Part shown: positions 7,833 to 17,000 of the stretch, in pieces
How the letters are laid out: each line of letters begins with the position of its first letter
Numbering within the stretch: position 1 is the first letter of the stretch
Assembly: GCF_016899775.1 (NCBI RefSeq)
Contig: NZ_JACJJE010000035.1
Location: 1-34,417 of the forward strand
DNA: 34,417 bases
Origin: Pseudoflavonifractor capillosus
GTDB lineage: Bacteria > Bacillota > Clostridia > Oscillospirales > Oscillospiraceae
Direction: 5' to 3'
Made by a program: the position numbers and the translations under genes
Notes under the pieces: model-generated
Seen by the model: the letters and a program-made list of their open reading frames with translations, nothing else
Told to the model about the DNA's origin: nothing
Database searches by the model: none

Positions 7833-7840
7833 ATGGTCTC

Positions 7841-9202
7841 CTATTCCTTGGGACGGGCCCGCCGGCCGCTGGCGCTGGAGATGCCCAGCTCGTCCCGGTA
7901 TTTGGCCACCGTGCGGCGGGAGATGGTGACCCCCTCCCCCTCCAGCAGCTGGCACAGCTTCTGGTCGGACAGGGGGCGGGCCTTGTCCTCCCCGTCCACC
8001 AGCTCCCTGAGCCGGCTCTTGATCTGGTGGGCGGAGGTCCCCTCCCCGGCGGAACCCACCTCCCGGGAGAAGAAGAAGCTGAGGGGGTAGACCCCCCGGG
8101 CGCACTGGAGATACTTTTCCCGGATGGCCCGGCTGACGGTGGACTCGTGGATGGCCAGTTCCTGGGCCACGTCGCTCAGGCGCAGGGGAACCAGATGGCC
8201 GCCGGCGGAGCGGAAAAAGGCCTCCTGCCGCCGGACGATGGCCCGGGCGCAGTCCAGCAGAGTGGAGCGGCGCTGCTCCACCGCCTGGATGACGAACTGG
8301 GCCTGCTTGATCTTGTCGGTGAGGTACTGCTTCACCTCCGGGTCGGTACTGCGCTGCTGCAGATCGCAGTAGTAGCCGCTCAGCTGCAGGGTGGGGGTGT
8401 AGGCGTTCTGATAGACCACCGTCAGCCCCTCCTCCGTCTCCACCACCGCCAGATCGGGGATCAGGTAGTTGGGCTCCTCCCGCCCGGCAAAGGCGGAGCC
8501 AGGGCGCGGGTCCAGGGCCTGGATCTGCCGCTCCGCCTCCCGCACCGCCTCCTGGGAGACGCCAAGGTCCTGGGCAATGGCGTGGTACTGCTTCCGGGCC
8601 AGGTGCTCCAAGTGCCGCTGGACAATGGCCAGGGCGGTCCCGCTCTCCCCCTGCCGCTGAAGCTGAAGGGCCAGGCACTGGGACAGATCCCTGGCCCCCA
8701 CCCCCGGCGGGTCCAGGGTCTGAAGCAGGGAGAGCCCCTCCTCCAGAATGGAGGCGGGCAAGCCCGCCGCCTGGGCCAGATCGGCCACATCATCCCGAAG
8801 ATAGCCGTCCTCATCCAGGCTGGCGGCCAGGAACTGGGCCCCCCGGAGGACGATGGTGGAGGCGTGGCTCCGCTCCAGCTGCCTTGTCAGATGGAGCAGC
8901 AGGGTGTCGGCCAGTCCCCCGTCCGTCCCCACCCGGGCCAGAGGGTCCAGCTCATCCCGGTCGGCGGTGACGTACTGCCGGTTCTGGTGGTCCAGATCCG
9001 CCAAGGACTGCAGACGCCGCCACAGCTCCTCGCTCTCATCCCCCGGGTCGGGCGGCTCAGCCAGTTCGGCGGCCGGATTTTCCTGGACCAGTTCCTGGAT
9101 AAACTCCCCCAGCTCCAGGGTGCTCATCTGCAAAATCTCCATGGACTGGAGCATCTGGGGACTGAGCTTCAGCGTCTGTTTCAAGGATAACTCCAGGTTC
9201 AT
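7841..9202 (-). CDS. rpoN: RNA polymerase sigma-54 factor
   Basis: A 453-residue sigma-54. The N-terminal glutamine/leucine-rich activator-interaction region reads LSLKQTLKLSPQMLQSMEIL. It is followed by the core-binding domain, a helix-turn-helix segment (IHESTVSRAIREKYLQ), and near the C-terminus the RpoN box SRRTVAKYRDEL (about residues 427-438), which reads the -24 element. Sigma-54 needs an ATP-dependent enhancer-binding activator; none is encoded in this window, and I recognised no -24/-12 promoter. The start at 9202 is preferred over an upstream in-frame codon because GGGAGG is correctly spaced from it. It is co-transcribed with the HAD phosphatase and divergent from the DUF3793 gene. 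Confidence 0.93.
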   Translation of the reverse strand: MNLELSLKQTLKLSPQMLQSMEILQMSTLELGEFIQELVQENPAAELAEPPDPGDESEELWRRLQSLADLDHQNRQYVTADRDELDPLARVGTDGGLADTLLLHLTRQLERSHASTIVLRGAQFLAASLDEDGYLRDDVADLAQAAGLPASILEEGLSLLQTLDPPGVGARDLSQCLALQLQRQGESGTALAIVQRHLEHLARKQYHAIAQDLGVSQEAVREAERQIQALDPRPGSAFAGREEPNYLIPDLAVVETEEGLTVVYQNAYTPTLQLSGYYCDLQQRSTDPEVKQYLTDKIKQAQFVIQAVEQRRSTLLDCARAIVRRQEAFFRSAGGHLVPLRLSDVAQELAIHESTVSRAIREKYLQCARGVYPLSFFFSREVGSAGEGTSAHQIKSRLRELVDGEDKARPLSDQKLCQLLEGEGVTISRRTVAKYRDELGISSASGRRARPKE

Positions 9203-9281
9203 GGCGACCCCTCCCATTCGTAAGAATCCTCCAGCCGCACACGGCTGGCGCCGCCGCTTTTTGCGCAAAAGCGACAAGAAC

Positions 9282-9310
9282 AGTATAGCATAAAACCGGA
9301 GCCAGGGCAA
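9282..9310 (-). promoter_or_regulatory. Sigma-A promoter of rpoN
   Basis: Minus strand TTGCCC (9310-9305), 17-base spacer, TATACT (9287-9282), with an extended -10 TGC. The leader holds a CCAGCCG/CGGCTGG hairpin. Confidence 0.7.
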
Positions 9311-9354
9311 CGAAAATGGTCCGGCGGACGAACGCAGTTTTTATGAATTCAGGA

Positions 9355-9383
9355 TTGACAGACGGCCGGAGCTGTGGTATCCT
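9355..9383 (+). promoter_or_regulatory. Sigma-A promoter of the DUF3793-flavodoxin unit
   Basis: TTGACA (9355-9360), 17-base spacer, TATCCT (9378-9383). The expected start of transcription falls at the first palindrome (9391-9406). A small GGGC/GCCC hairpin with a T-rich tail follows at about 9414-9436 and might attenuate the transcript. Confidence 0.7.
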
Positions 9384-9390
9384 CTCATTG

Positions 9391-9406
9391 GTTAGCTTAT
9401 GCTAAC
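9391..9406. promoter_or_regulatory. Operator 1, GTTAGC-N4-GCTAAC palindrome
   Basis: A perfect 16-base palindrome with a 4-base centre, covering the expected transcription start. It resembles boxes bound by DtxR/IdeR/MntR metal repressors (half-sites of the TTAGG/GTTAGC kind). The regulator is inferred. Confidence 0.6.
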
Positions 9407-9444
9407 TTCCTTAAGGGCGCAGCCCGCTTTTTCTTTTCATATTC

Positions 9445-9460
9445 GTTAGTCTCAGCTAAC
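9445..9460. promoter_or_regulatory. Operator 2, GTTAGT-N4-GCTAAC palindrome
   Basis: A second copy of the same 16-base palindrome with one changed base, 54 bases downstream of the first and just before the AAGGAGG of the DUF3793 gene. Two copies suggest cooperative repression. Confidence 0.58.
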
Positions 9461-9477
9461 CAAGAAGGAGGTCTCCC

Positions 9478-10044
9478 ATGAACCACACTGAGCTGGATCT
9501 GGAGCGCACCCTGGCCTACCACGGGGCTCCGGCCATGGCGGGCATCAAGTCCGCCGACCTGATCGCCTGGGGCAGCCCGGAGGCCTGCTCCACGCCCCTC
9601 TTCCGTCAGTATCAGCATCAGCTGGCCCGGCGGGGCATCCAGCTGCGGGTAATCTGGACCGGCTGTCCCCGGTGCCTGCTGCTGGTCTACCGGCCGGAGC
9701 GGCTGGAGCGGCAGCTGAACGACCCGGCGGTGCGGGCACTGCTCCTGCGGGAGGGCTACCCGGCGCAGGGCGGCCTGGAGGCCATGCTGGAGGCTCTCGG
9801 CCGCCGTCTGAATCAGGGGGACTTCCCCCACGAGGTGGGCCTCTTTCTGGGCTATCCCCCCGAGGACGTGGAGGGCTTCCGCCTCCACCGGGGGCGGGAC
9901 TACAAGCTGTCCGGCTGCTGGAAGGTGTACTCCGACGTGGAGCGGGCCCGCCAGTGCTTCCGCCGGTACGGGCTGTGCCGGGCCGCCCTGTGCCGCCGTC
10001 TGCGGGAGGGGAAGGCCCTGGCCCAGGTGTTCCGGGTGGCGTAA
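9478..10044 (+). CDS. DUF3793-family protein
   Basis: A 188-residue cytosolic protein of unknown biochemical function that I recognise as DUF3793. The family marks are a central DFPHEVGLFLGYPPEDVEGF segment (about 114-133) and a following SGCWKVYSD segment. Cysteines occur near CPRCLLL (about 63-69) and along the C-terminal third, so metal binding is possible. In Clostridia this family is often found beside flavodoxin and metal-uptake genes; the same pairing here, plus two DtxR-like palindromes in its promoter, points to a role in the response to low iron or manganese. That role is inference. AAGGAGG is placed ideally before the ATG. The flavodoxin gene follows after 78 bases with no strong terminator. 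Confidence 0.85.
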   Translation: MNHTELDLERTLAYHGAPAMAGIKSADLIAWGSPEACSTPLFRQYQHQLARRGIQLRVIWTGCPRCLLLVYRPERLERQLNDPAVRALLLREGYPAQGGLEAMLEALGRRLNQGDFPHEVGLFLGYPPEDVEGFRLHRGRDYKLSGCWKVYSDVERARQCFRRYGLCRAALCRRLREGKALAQVFRVA

Positions 10045-10122
10045 ATTCGTATGTGACCGCCGCCGCTGCGGCGCTTACAGATATCAACTTTTCAATCCGA
10101 TGTCATATGGAGGTTATGCAAG

Positions 10123-10554
10123 ATGAGCAAGCTGGCAGTGATCTATTGGAGCATGACGGGCAACACCCAGGCCATGGCCGAGGCCATCGCCGACGGCGCC
10201 CGGGAGGCTGGGGCCCAGGCGGACCTGTTCTCCGTGGACCAGGTCACCGTGGACCAGGCCCTGGAGTACGACAAGCTGGCCCTGGGCTGCCCCGCCATGG
10301 GGGCCGAGGTGCTGGAGGAGGCCGAGTTCGAGCCCTTCTTCACCGCCCTGGAGGGCCGCCTGGGGGGCAAGCGAGTGGCCCTGTTCGGCTCCTTCGGCTG
10401 GGGCGACGGCCAGTGGATGCGGGACTGGAAGGCCCGCGCCGACGGGGCCAACGCCGTGGTCTATCAGGACGAGGGTCTGATCCTCAACGAGGCCCCCGAC
10501 GAGGAGGGGCTGGCCCAGTGCCGGGCCTTCGGCGCCGGGTTTGCCCGGGACTGA
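10123..10554 (+). CDS. Flavodoxin
   Basis: A 143-residue short-chain flavodoxin, an FMN-binding electron carrier that can replace ferredoxin when iron is short. The FMN-phosphate loop is SMTGNTQAM (about 10-18). The GCPAMGAEVLEE and GSFGWGDGQWM segments match the two further FMN-binding loops, with the W and Y/F positions that stack on the ring. GGAGG lies 9 bases before the ATG. It is most likely transcribed with the DUF3793 gene from the palindrome-controlled promoter, which fits an iron-sparing role. A very strong terminator follows. Confidence 0.92.
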   Translation: MSKLAVIYWSMTGNTQAMAEAIADGAREAGAQADLFSVDQVTVDQALEYDKLALGCPAMGAEVLEEAEFEPFFTALEGRLGGKRVALFGSFGWGDGQWMRDWKARADGANAVVYQDEGLILNEAPDEEGLAQCRAFGAGFARD

Positions 10555-10573
10555 CCTCTCCCGCCTGAACGTA

Positions 10574-10621
10574 AAAGCGATACCGCTGTTTGACACGCCG
10601 TTCAAACAGCGGTATCGCTTT
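10574..10621 (+). terminator. Terminator after flavodoxin
   Basis: A 20-bp perfect stem (10574-10593 with 10602-10621) with an 8-base loop, A-run on the left and T-run on the right. Confidence 0.92.
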
Positions 10622-10726
10622 ATTCCCCCGCGCGGCGGGGCGGCAGCCCCGGATCAGAGCCCTGCTGCCAGGTGACCTGTCCCGAACTGCCGCCCGCGCG
10701 CCGTGGGAGGCATATGTTGAGAGCGA

Positions 10727-10825
10727 TTACTCCACGTCCATATCCGGCTTGTTGAACTCGCCGAACAGCTCCTCGTTGGAGGGCATATCCTCAGGCAGAG
10801 GACGGGCCACCCAGGTGGTGTTCAT
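10727..10825 (-). pseudogene. Relic 3' end of an unidentified gene
   Basis: On the minus strand a 32-codon frame ends in TAA at 10727-10729 and reads smoothly with GC-rich third positions (MNTTWVARPLPED, then an ELFGEFNKPDMDVE end). No ribosome binding site precedes it, and the frame meets a stop a few codons upstream, exactly where coding sequence of the next gene begins on the other strand. It looks like the C-terminal tail of a protein whose front was lost at the junction near 10824-10830. I do not recognise the family. The stretch 10626-10726 shows only GC-rich sequence. Confidence 0.4.
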
Positions 10826-10829
10826 GTAG

Positions 10830-11732
10830 TGCTTCAAAAAGATTGCGGAACTGGAGCACTACACCCGGGCGGCCAAGGAGCTCTTTGTCAGCCAGTCCAG
10901 CCTGAGCCACGCCATCCAGGAGCTGGAGAGCGAGCTCAATGTGAAATTCTTTGTGAAAAAGGGGCGCAATGTGGAGCTGACCAAATACGGCCGGCTGTTT
11001 CTCCCCTATGTGCAGCAGACCATCGACACCCTGGAGGCGGGCCTGTCCAAGCTGGAGGACTACATCAACCCCAACACCGGCACGGTGGTCATGGCCGGCT
11101 TCCCCTCCCTGGCCCAGTTCGCCCCGGACATTATCGTGCGCTACGTGTCCGAGACCAACCGGGTGGACGTGCGCCTGCAGTTCAACCAGGAGGCCACCTA
11201 CGGCCGGCTGCGGGATCAGCTTCTGGCGGGGCAGGTGGACCTGGTCTTCGCCACCGAGATGGACGACCCCCGGGTGGAGTCCTCCTACATCGGGGACCAT
11301 CAGATCGTCCTGCTGGTCCACCAGGGTCACCGGCTGGCCCGGAACCAGGCGGTGGACCTGCGGGAACTGGACGGGGAGAATTTCATCGCCTTCTCCAAGG
11401 ACAGCCAGCTCCGGGGCGTCACCGACCAGATCTTCCGGGAGCTGGGCATCCGCCCCATCATCACCATGGAGACCGCTCAGGATCTGATCATGCACGGCCT
11501 GGTGGCCGCCAACCACGGGGTGGCCATCATCCCCTACCCCCTGGGCGGCGCGCCGTACAACACCAAGATCCTCCCCATCTCCAACGATATTCCGCCCCGG
11601 CACCTGTACCTGTCCTGGAACAAGGAGCAGTACCTGCCCCCGGCGGCGGAATATTTCCGGGATTTCATCATCCGAAGCGGCGAGGTCTTTACCCAGTTCA
11701 TCCAGAAGAGCGGCCTCCCCGACCTGCCGTGA
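10830..11732 (+). pseudogene. LysR-family regulator lacking its start codon (5'-truncated)
   Basis: The frame encodes a near-complete LysR protein of about 300 residues. It begins within helix 1 of the DNA-binding domain (FKKIAELEHYTRAAKELF), continues through the recognition helix (SQSSLSHAIQELESEL) and the effector domain, and stops at 11732. In frame, a TAG stands at 10827-10829, directly where the first 8 to 10 codons of a LysR gene should be, and no start codon with a ribosome binding site is available. The first in-frame ATG (10941) would delete the helix-turn-helix. The gene therefore cannot make a normal regulator as read. It precedes the TPP enzyme in the same direction and was probably its regulator. 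A sequencing or assembly error at the junction is the main alternative. Confidence 0.65.
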
Positions 11733-11810
11733 CGGGATATTCCCATGAAGAAAACCCTTTGTTTTTCAAAAATTCATGCACAGATTCGAACGGTAAATGA
11801 AAACTGAATA

Positions 11811-11840
11811 TTGGACATCCCGGGCGCTTTCCGGTACTAT
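11811..11840 (+). promoter_or_regulatory. Sigma-A promoter of the TPP-enzyme gene
   Basis: TTGGAC (11811-11816), 18-base spacer, TACTAT (11835-11840). The 130-base leader holds a CCGCTG/CAGCGG hairpin but no riboswitch or T-box signature that I recognise. Confidence 0.6.
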
Positions 11841-11980
11841 TTTATCAGAAGGACCCCGCTGCGCACAGCGGACGCGGCGCAGCTTGATCGCCTGACGGAG
11901 TCTACAGAGCACGGAGTGCCGGCCTCCTCCTCCGCAGTTCCGCCTTGAATCCGATTCATTCAAAAGCAGGAGGAAGTATT

Positions 11981-13816
11981 ATGAGCAAGAAATTGGTAGC
12001 AGACCTGATCGTCGATTACTTGGAGCGGCGGGACGTGAAGTATGTCTTCGGCCTGTGCGGCCATACGGTCATCGGCATGCTGGACGCCCTCTCCCGCAGC
12101 AAGAAGCTCCACTTTGTCAACACCCGCCACGAGGCCATCGCCTCCACCGCCGCCGACGGCTACGCCCGGGTCACCCACAAGGCCGCCGTGGCCATGTGCC
12201 ACCTGGGCCCCGCCCTGACCAACGTGCTCACCGGCGTGGCCAACGCCTCCCTGGACTCCATCCCCATGGTGGTCATCGCCGGCGACGTGCCCAGCTACTA
12301 CTTCGGCCGCCACCCCCACCAGGAGGTCCAGATGCACGAGGACGGCGACCAGTACAGCATGCTCAAGCCCGTGTGCAAGCGCTGCTGGCGGGTGGACGAC
12401 GTGGAGGCCCTGCCCTACATTCTGGACCGGGCCTTCCGCCTGGCCGAGTCGGGCCGCCCCGGCCCCGTCCTGGTGGACATCCCCATGGACATGTTCTCCC
12501 GGGAGATGGAGGAGGACCTGTGGTCCCGCACTTACCGGGACAGCCACGCGCCGGTGAAGCCCGCCCTGGACCCCGCCGCCGTCAAGGCCATCGCCAAGAA
12601 GCTGGTGGAGGCCGAGCGCCCCGTGCTCCACGCCGGCGGCGGCATCCTGCTGGCCCAGGCCTCGGAGGAGCTGGCCGCCCTGGCGGAGTTCCTGGACATC
12701 CCCGTCTCCCGCACCCTGGCCGGGCAGGGCTGCCTGTCTGTCCGGCACCCCCTGATGATCGGCCAGACCGGCTTCTGGGGTCTGGAGTTCACCCACTCCT
12801 TTACCGTGAACGCCGACGTGATCCTGGGCCTGGGCACCCGCTTCGGCGAGGCGGACAGCTCCAGCTGGTACCAGGGCGTCACCTTCGACCCGGACCGCAC
12901 CACCTTCCTTCAGATCGACATCGACCCCGCCGAGATCGGCCGCAACTACCCGGTGGAGATCGGCGCGGTGGGCGACCTGAAGATCGGTCTGCGGCAGCTT
13001 TTGGAGGAAGTGAAGAAGATCTGCCCCCAGGGCAAGCAGCGCCCCGGCCTGCGGGAGAAGATCCTCCAGGCCAAGGCCGACTTCAAGAAGTCCAACGAGG
13101 CCATCTCCAGCGACAGCCGCTTCCCCATGACCCCCCAGCGCATTCTGAAGGACGTGAAGGAGGTCATCCCCGAGGACGCCCTGATCTTCACCGACGTGGG
13201 CTGGAACAAAAACGGCGTGGCCCAGCAGTTCGACATCACCGTCCCCGGCTCCATCCACCACACCTCCGGCCTGGCCAACATGGGCTTCGGCGCCTCGGCG
13301 GTGCTGGGCGGCAAGCTGGCCGCCCCCGACCGCATCTGCATCACCCTCACCGGGGACGGCGGCTTCGGCGTACAGCCCTCCTGCCTGGCCACCGCGGCCC
13401 AGGACGGCATCGCGGTCACCTGGGTGGTGATGAACAACTCCGCCTTCGGCACCATCGCGGGGCTGGAGAACGCCAACTACCACCACAAGTTCGGCACGGT
13501 CTTCCAGACTCCGGACGGGGCCTCCTACACCCCCAACTGGGCGGACGTGGCCAAGGCCTACGGCATCGAGTCCATCCGCTGCTCCTCCGCGGAGGAGTTC
13601 AAGCCCGCCATGGAGAAGGCCATGGAGGCCAACCGGGCCGGCCGCCCCTTCCTGGTGGAGGCCCCCATGGAGAACATCGTGGTGCCCACCCCCGGCTGCT
13701 GGAACATCAACGACATCTACACCCCCAACGAGCTGGTCAAGGAGGGCAAGCTGGTCAAGAAGGAGAACGGCCAGTATGTCGCCCCCAGCCACTCCAAGTC
13801 CCACAACGCCAAGTAA
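11981..13816 (+). CDS. Thiamine-pyrophosphate-dependent enzyme, acetolactate-synthase-like
   Basis: A 611-residue cytosolic TPP enzyme of the acetolactate synthase / decarboxylase / sulfoacetaldehyde acetyltransferase superfamily. The domain order is standard: N-terminal pyrimidine-binding domain with the cofactor-activating glutamate in NTRHEAIASTAADGYAR (E51), a middle domain (about 190-330), then the pyrophosphate domain with GDGGFGVQPS (GDG at 458-460) running to a NN pair at about 485-486, which is the Mg-TPP motif. Such enzymes make or break carbon bonds next to a carbonyl of a 2-oxo acid. No small regulatory subunit gene follows, which argues against a biosynthetic acetolactate synthase. 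The C-terminal lysine/serine/histidine-rich tail (about 585-611) is an extension with no clear role. AGGAGG precedes the ATG. Confidence 0.85.
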   Translation: MSKKLVADLIVDYLERRDVKYVFGLCGHTVIGMLDALSRSKKLHFVNTRHEAIASTAADGYARVTHKAAVAMCHLGPALTNVLTGVANASLDSIPMVVIAGDVPSYYFGRHPHQEVQMHEDGDQYSMLKPVCKRCWRVDDVEALPYILDRAFRLAESGRPGPVLVDIPMDMFSREMEEDLWSRTYRDSHAPVKPALDPAAVKAIAKKLVEAERPVLHAGGGILLAQASEELAALAEFLDIPVSRTLAGQGCLSVRHPLMIGQTGFWGLEFTHSFTVNADVILGLGTRFGEADSSSWYQGVTFDPDRTTFLQIDIDPAEIGRNYPVEIGAVGDLKIGLRQLLEEVKKICPQGKQRPGLREKILQAKADFKKSNEAISSDSRFPMTPQRILKDVKEVIPEDALIFTDVGWNKNGVAQQFDITVPGSIHHTSGLANMGFGASAVLGGKLAAPDRICITLTGDGGFGVQPSCLATAAQDGIAVTWVVMNNSAFGTIAGLENANYHHKFGTVFQTPDGASYTPNWADVAKAYGIESIRCSSAEEFKPAMEKAMEANRAGRPFLVEAPMENIVVPTPGCWNINDIYTPNELVKEGKLVKKENGQYVAPSHSKSHNAK

Positions 13817-13832
13817 TCCAAGCTCTGCTGCC

Positions 13833-13868
13833 AAAGCGGCGAACCCCGGACTGCGGGTTCGCCGCTTT
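13833..13868 (+). terminator. Terminator after the TPP-enzyme gene
   Basis: A 14-bp stem (13833-13846 with 13855-13868), an 8-base loop and a T-run. Confidence 0.9.
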
Positions 13869-13963
13869 TTTGCCGCTTCTCCCCCGCCGGCTCCGTCCTC
13901 CGGACCGGAGACAGGGCCCTTCGCCCCAGTTTTTTCCGGCGCCGGCCCCATCCGCCAAACTTT

Positions 13964-13998
13964 TTGCCCTGGAAACCGTCTATTCTTATGGTACCATA
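13964..13998 (+). promoter_or_regulatory. Promoter of the SLH multi-enzyme gene with overlapping palindrome
   Basis: TTGCCC (13964-13969), 17-base spacer, TATGGT (13987-13992). The -10 is the left half of the perfect 12-base palindrome TATGGTACCATA (13987-13998), which could be an operator. GAGGTGA precedes the ATG at 14019. Confidence 0.5.
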
Positions 13999-14018
13999 TT
14001 TGCAGATGAGGTGATGTT

Positions 14019-17000
14019 ATGAAGCGACTGTTTGCCCTGCTGCTGTGCGGCGCCCTGATGGTCCCGCCGGGGCTGGCGGCTCCCGCGGCGGACTGGCCCC
14101 AGTGGGCGGAGGAGGCGCTGTCCTGGGGCCGGGAGGCCTCCATCAGCCGGGACCTCCTGGCCGTCCCTGGGAAAACTGTCACCCGGGGGATGGCGGCTCA
14201 GCTGCTCTACGAGGCGGCGGGGCGCCCTGCTGTCTCCGGGGCCTGCCCCTTCTCCGACGTGTCCGGGGAATATTCCAGCGCGGTAACCTGGGCGGCGGGG
14301 GAGGGCTGTCTCTCCGGCGCGGGGGACGGGACCTTTGCGCCGGACCGCCCGGTGACCCGGCAGGAGTTCGCCGCCATCCTCTGGCGGCAGGCCGGTTCGC
14401 CGGATACGGCGGCCCAGGGGCTCTCCCAGTTCCGGGACGCGGGGAGCGTGGCCGAGTGGGCCCGGGAGCCGGTGCTCTGGTGCCTCCAGGCGGGGGTGAT
14501 GTCCGGGCGCAGCGAGGACCAGCTGGCCCCCACAGGGACCATCACCACGGCGGAGGCCCTGGTGATGCTGGAGCAGGCTCACTCCCTGCCTGACGTGGAC
14601 CAGCTTCGAACCGATCTGGAGGCCCTCACGGCGGTCCACCGGCCTGTGGGCTCCCAGGGGGAGGCGGACGCCGTCCAGTATTTGAAGGAGCGATTTACAG
14701 AGATGGGGTACACCGTCACCCTCCAGCCCTATACGGACAGCCAGGGCCGCTCCGGACACAATGTGGTCGCCGTGAAGGAGGCACCCTCCCCTGACGCGGA
14801 TATTCTGATCCTGTCCGCCCACCACGACAGCGTGCCCACCGCCTACGGGGCCAGCGACAACGCCTCCGGCGTGGCCGCCCTGCTGTATGCGGCCCGGGCC
14901 CTGAGGGATGTGCCCACCGACACCCAGGTGCGGTTTATCAGCTTCACCGACGAGGAGAACGGCAAAAACGGCTCCCGGGCCTACACCGCCTCCCTGTCAG
15001 AGGAGGAGAAGGACCGGATGATCGGCGACATCCAGTTTGACATGCTGGGCGGCCTGGGCTCCGACGGCACCCTGGTGTGTACCATGGACGGGGAGGCCAA
15101 CTGGGTCAGCGGCCTGCTCCAGGAGAAAGACCCGTCCCTGGAGCGGGGGGCGGAGACGGCCAGCGACCACGCCTCCCTCCAGCTGGCCGGGGTCCCATCC
15201 GTCCTGCTGATGCAGAACGGGGAGGGCTACCTGTACCACACGGCGGCGGATACCGCGGACCAGCTGGACCTGTACGCCATCGCCTCCGCGGCGGAGACGG
15301 CGGTGAAAGCGGCGGCGGAGATCTGCTCCCCGGATACCGCCTCCTACCGGGAACTGGACCGGGCACAGGGGGAGGGGTACACCTACCGCCAGACCCGGCA
15401 GAACGTGATCTATTTCAGCAGCTCCCGCTCGGACACCGAGGCCTACATCGGTGCGGCCGGGGAGCTGGCGGACAGCTGGGAGGTCTCCGGGAACGGCTGG
15501 ACCGACACCTATGAGACCTACCGCTACTCCATGCGCTGGTTTGACGGAGAGGTCCCCATGAACACCTACTACCAGTACCGCAACGGCTTCCTGGAGCGCA
15601 TTATGATCCGCCCGGAGGAGACCGGCTATACTTCGGAGGCGGTCCGGGGGCTGATTGAGGCCATGTACGGCGCGCCGGAGCGGGAGGAGGGGGGCCAGAC
15701 CAGCTGGGCCGACCCGGTATACAGCAAGTACATCACCCTCTCCTCTGACGAGGAGGGCTGTCTGGTCTCCGTGGGCAGCTACAGCCTGGGCATCACCAAC
15801 GTGCTCGCCTCCTACCCGGTGAGCGGCGGCCAGGCCGGCATCTCCGACCCGGAAGACCGGGCGGTGTGGGACTTCCTGTGCTCCATCCTCCCCCTGGAGG
15901 CCCGGCAGAAGATCGCCGAATTCAACCTGTTCACCGACGGTGCCAGCAACATCCTGGCCTACACCTCGCCGGTGAAGGAGGGGGACGTCACCGACAACAC
16001 CCGCTTCTCCATCAGCATCGACTACTACGACGTGTACGACGAGAACGGGGCTAAGCGGGACTGGAGCAAGCTGACCTACACCATTCTCCACGAGTACGGC
16101 CACGTCCTGCTGGAGGACGAGACCCAGATTGACCTGAGCAGGGGCGCCGGCACCCACGACCCGGCCACCTTTGTGGAGGGCTCCTTCCGGAAGAATTTTT
16201 ATGATGCCTTCTGGAGCGGGCTGGGGGACACCGGCGTGGGGGACTACGAGGCCAACCCCACACGCTACGTGAGCCGCTACGGGGCCAACTACTTCCACGA
16301 GGACATCGCCGACACCTTCGCCGTCTTTGTGCTGGGCGGCGCGCCCCAGAGGGACACGGTGGCCGAGGAGAAGCTGCGCTTCTTCTGGGCCGACCCAGAC
16401 ATGACGGCCCTGCGCACCGCCATCCGGCAGGATTTGGGGCTGGACTGGCCGGAGGAAACCCCCTCCGCCGACCCGGCCCCGGAGCAGCCGGAGACCGGGG
16501 CTCCGGCGGTGGCCAGCCTGGAGGAGCTCCGGGAGGAGCTGACCCGGGCCATCGCGGCGGCGGAGCAGCCCCCCGCCTTTGACGTGTCCGCGCTGGAGAG
16601 GCAGGAGGAGCTGCCCCTGACCGTCAAAAATCTCTACTACGGCATCTTGTCCGGCAACCGGACCTACAGCTACGCCTACGACTTAAACGCGGAGGTGGGG
16701 GCGGACGGCCTGCTCCGCTGCACCATCTCCTATATGCCCTACCGCACCGGGGACTACCCGGAGGGCTTCCAGGGGACGGAGGTGGACTCCCTGGCCAGCC
16801 TGGTACAGACGGCGCGGGATGGATTGGCGCAGGAGAGCATTCCCATCCGCATCACCGATCCCGGGCTGGCGGTGGACGACATGAACCGGGCCCTCCAGCA
16901 GGTGGGGGGGAGCTACCTCCTCTGCCAGCTCAGCCGGGACGGGACGGCCGTCACGGTGACGCCCCAGGGCGGGCTGACCCGCCAGCAGGCCCTGGACCGG

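Noticed and set aside
7179-8678. A single 499-residue protein spanning the HAD gene and part of rpoN
   Set aside because: Only the part from 7832 on matches HAD; the front part is a proline/glycine-rich shadow of rpoN. A ribosome binding site and ATG mark the HAD start.
10829-11800. Alternative plus-strand frame starting GTG at 10829
   Set aside because: It is out of phase with the clear LysR protein and gives a glycine/proline-rich translation without domain signals.
11841-11980. T-box or other riboswitch in the leader of the TPP-enzyme gene
   Set aside because: No T-box core (GGTGG), no TPP-riboswitch core and no terminator/antiterminator pair; only a small hairpin was seen.
11960-14182. 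A 740-codon open frame on the minus strand opposite the TPP-enzyme gene
   Set aside because: Its translation is low-complexity (G, V, D, H, L repeated) and mirrors the codon bias of the true gene; it has no ribosome binding site or motif. It is an antisense shadow.
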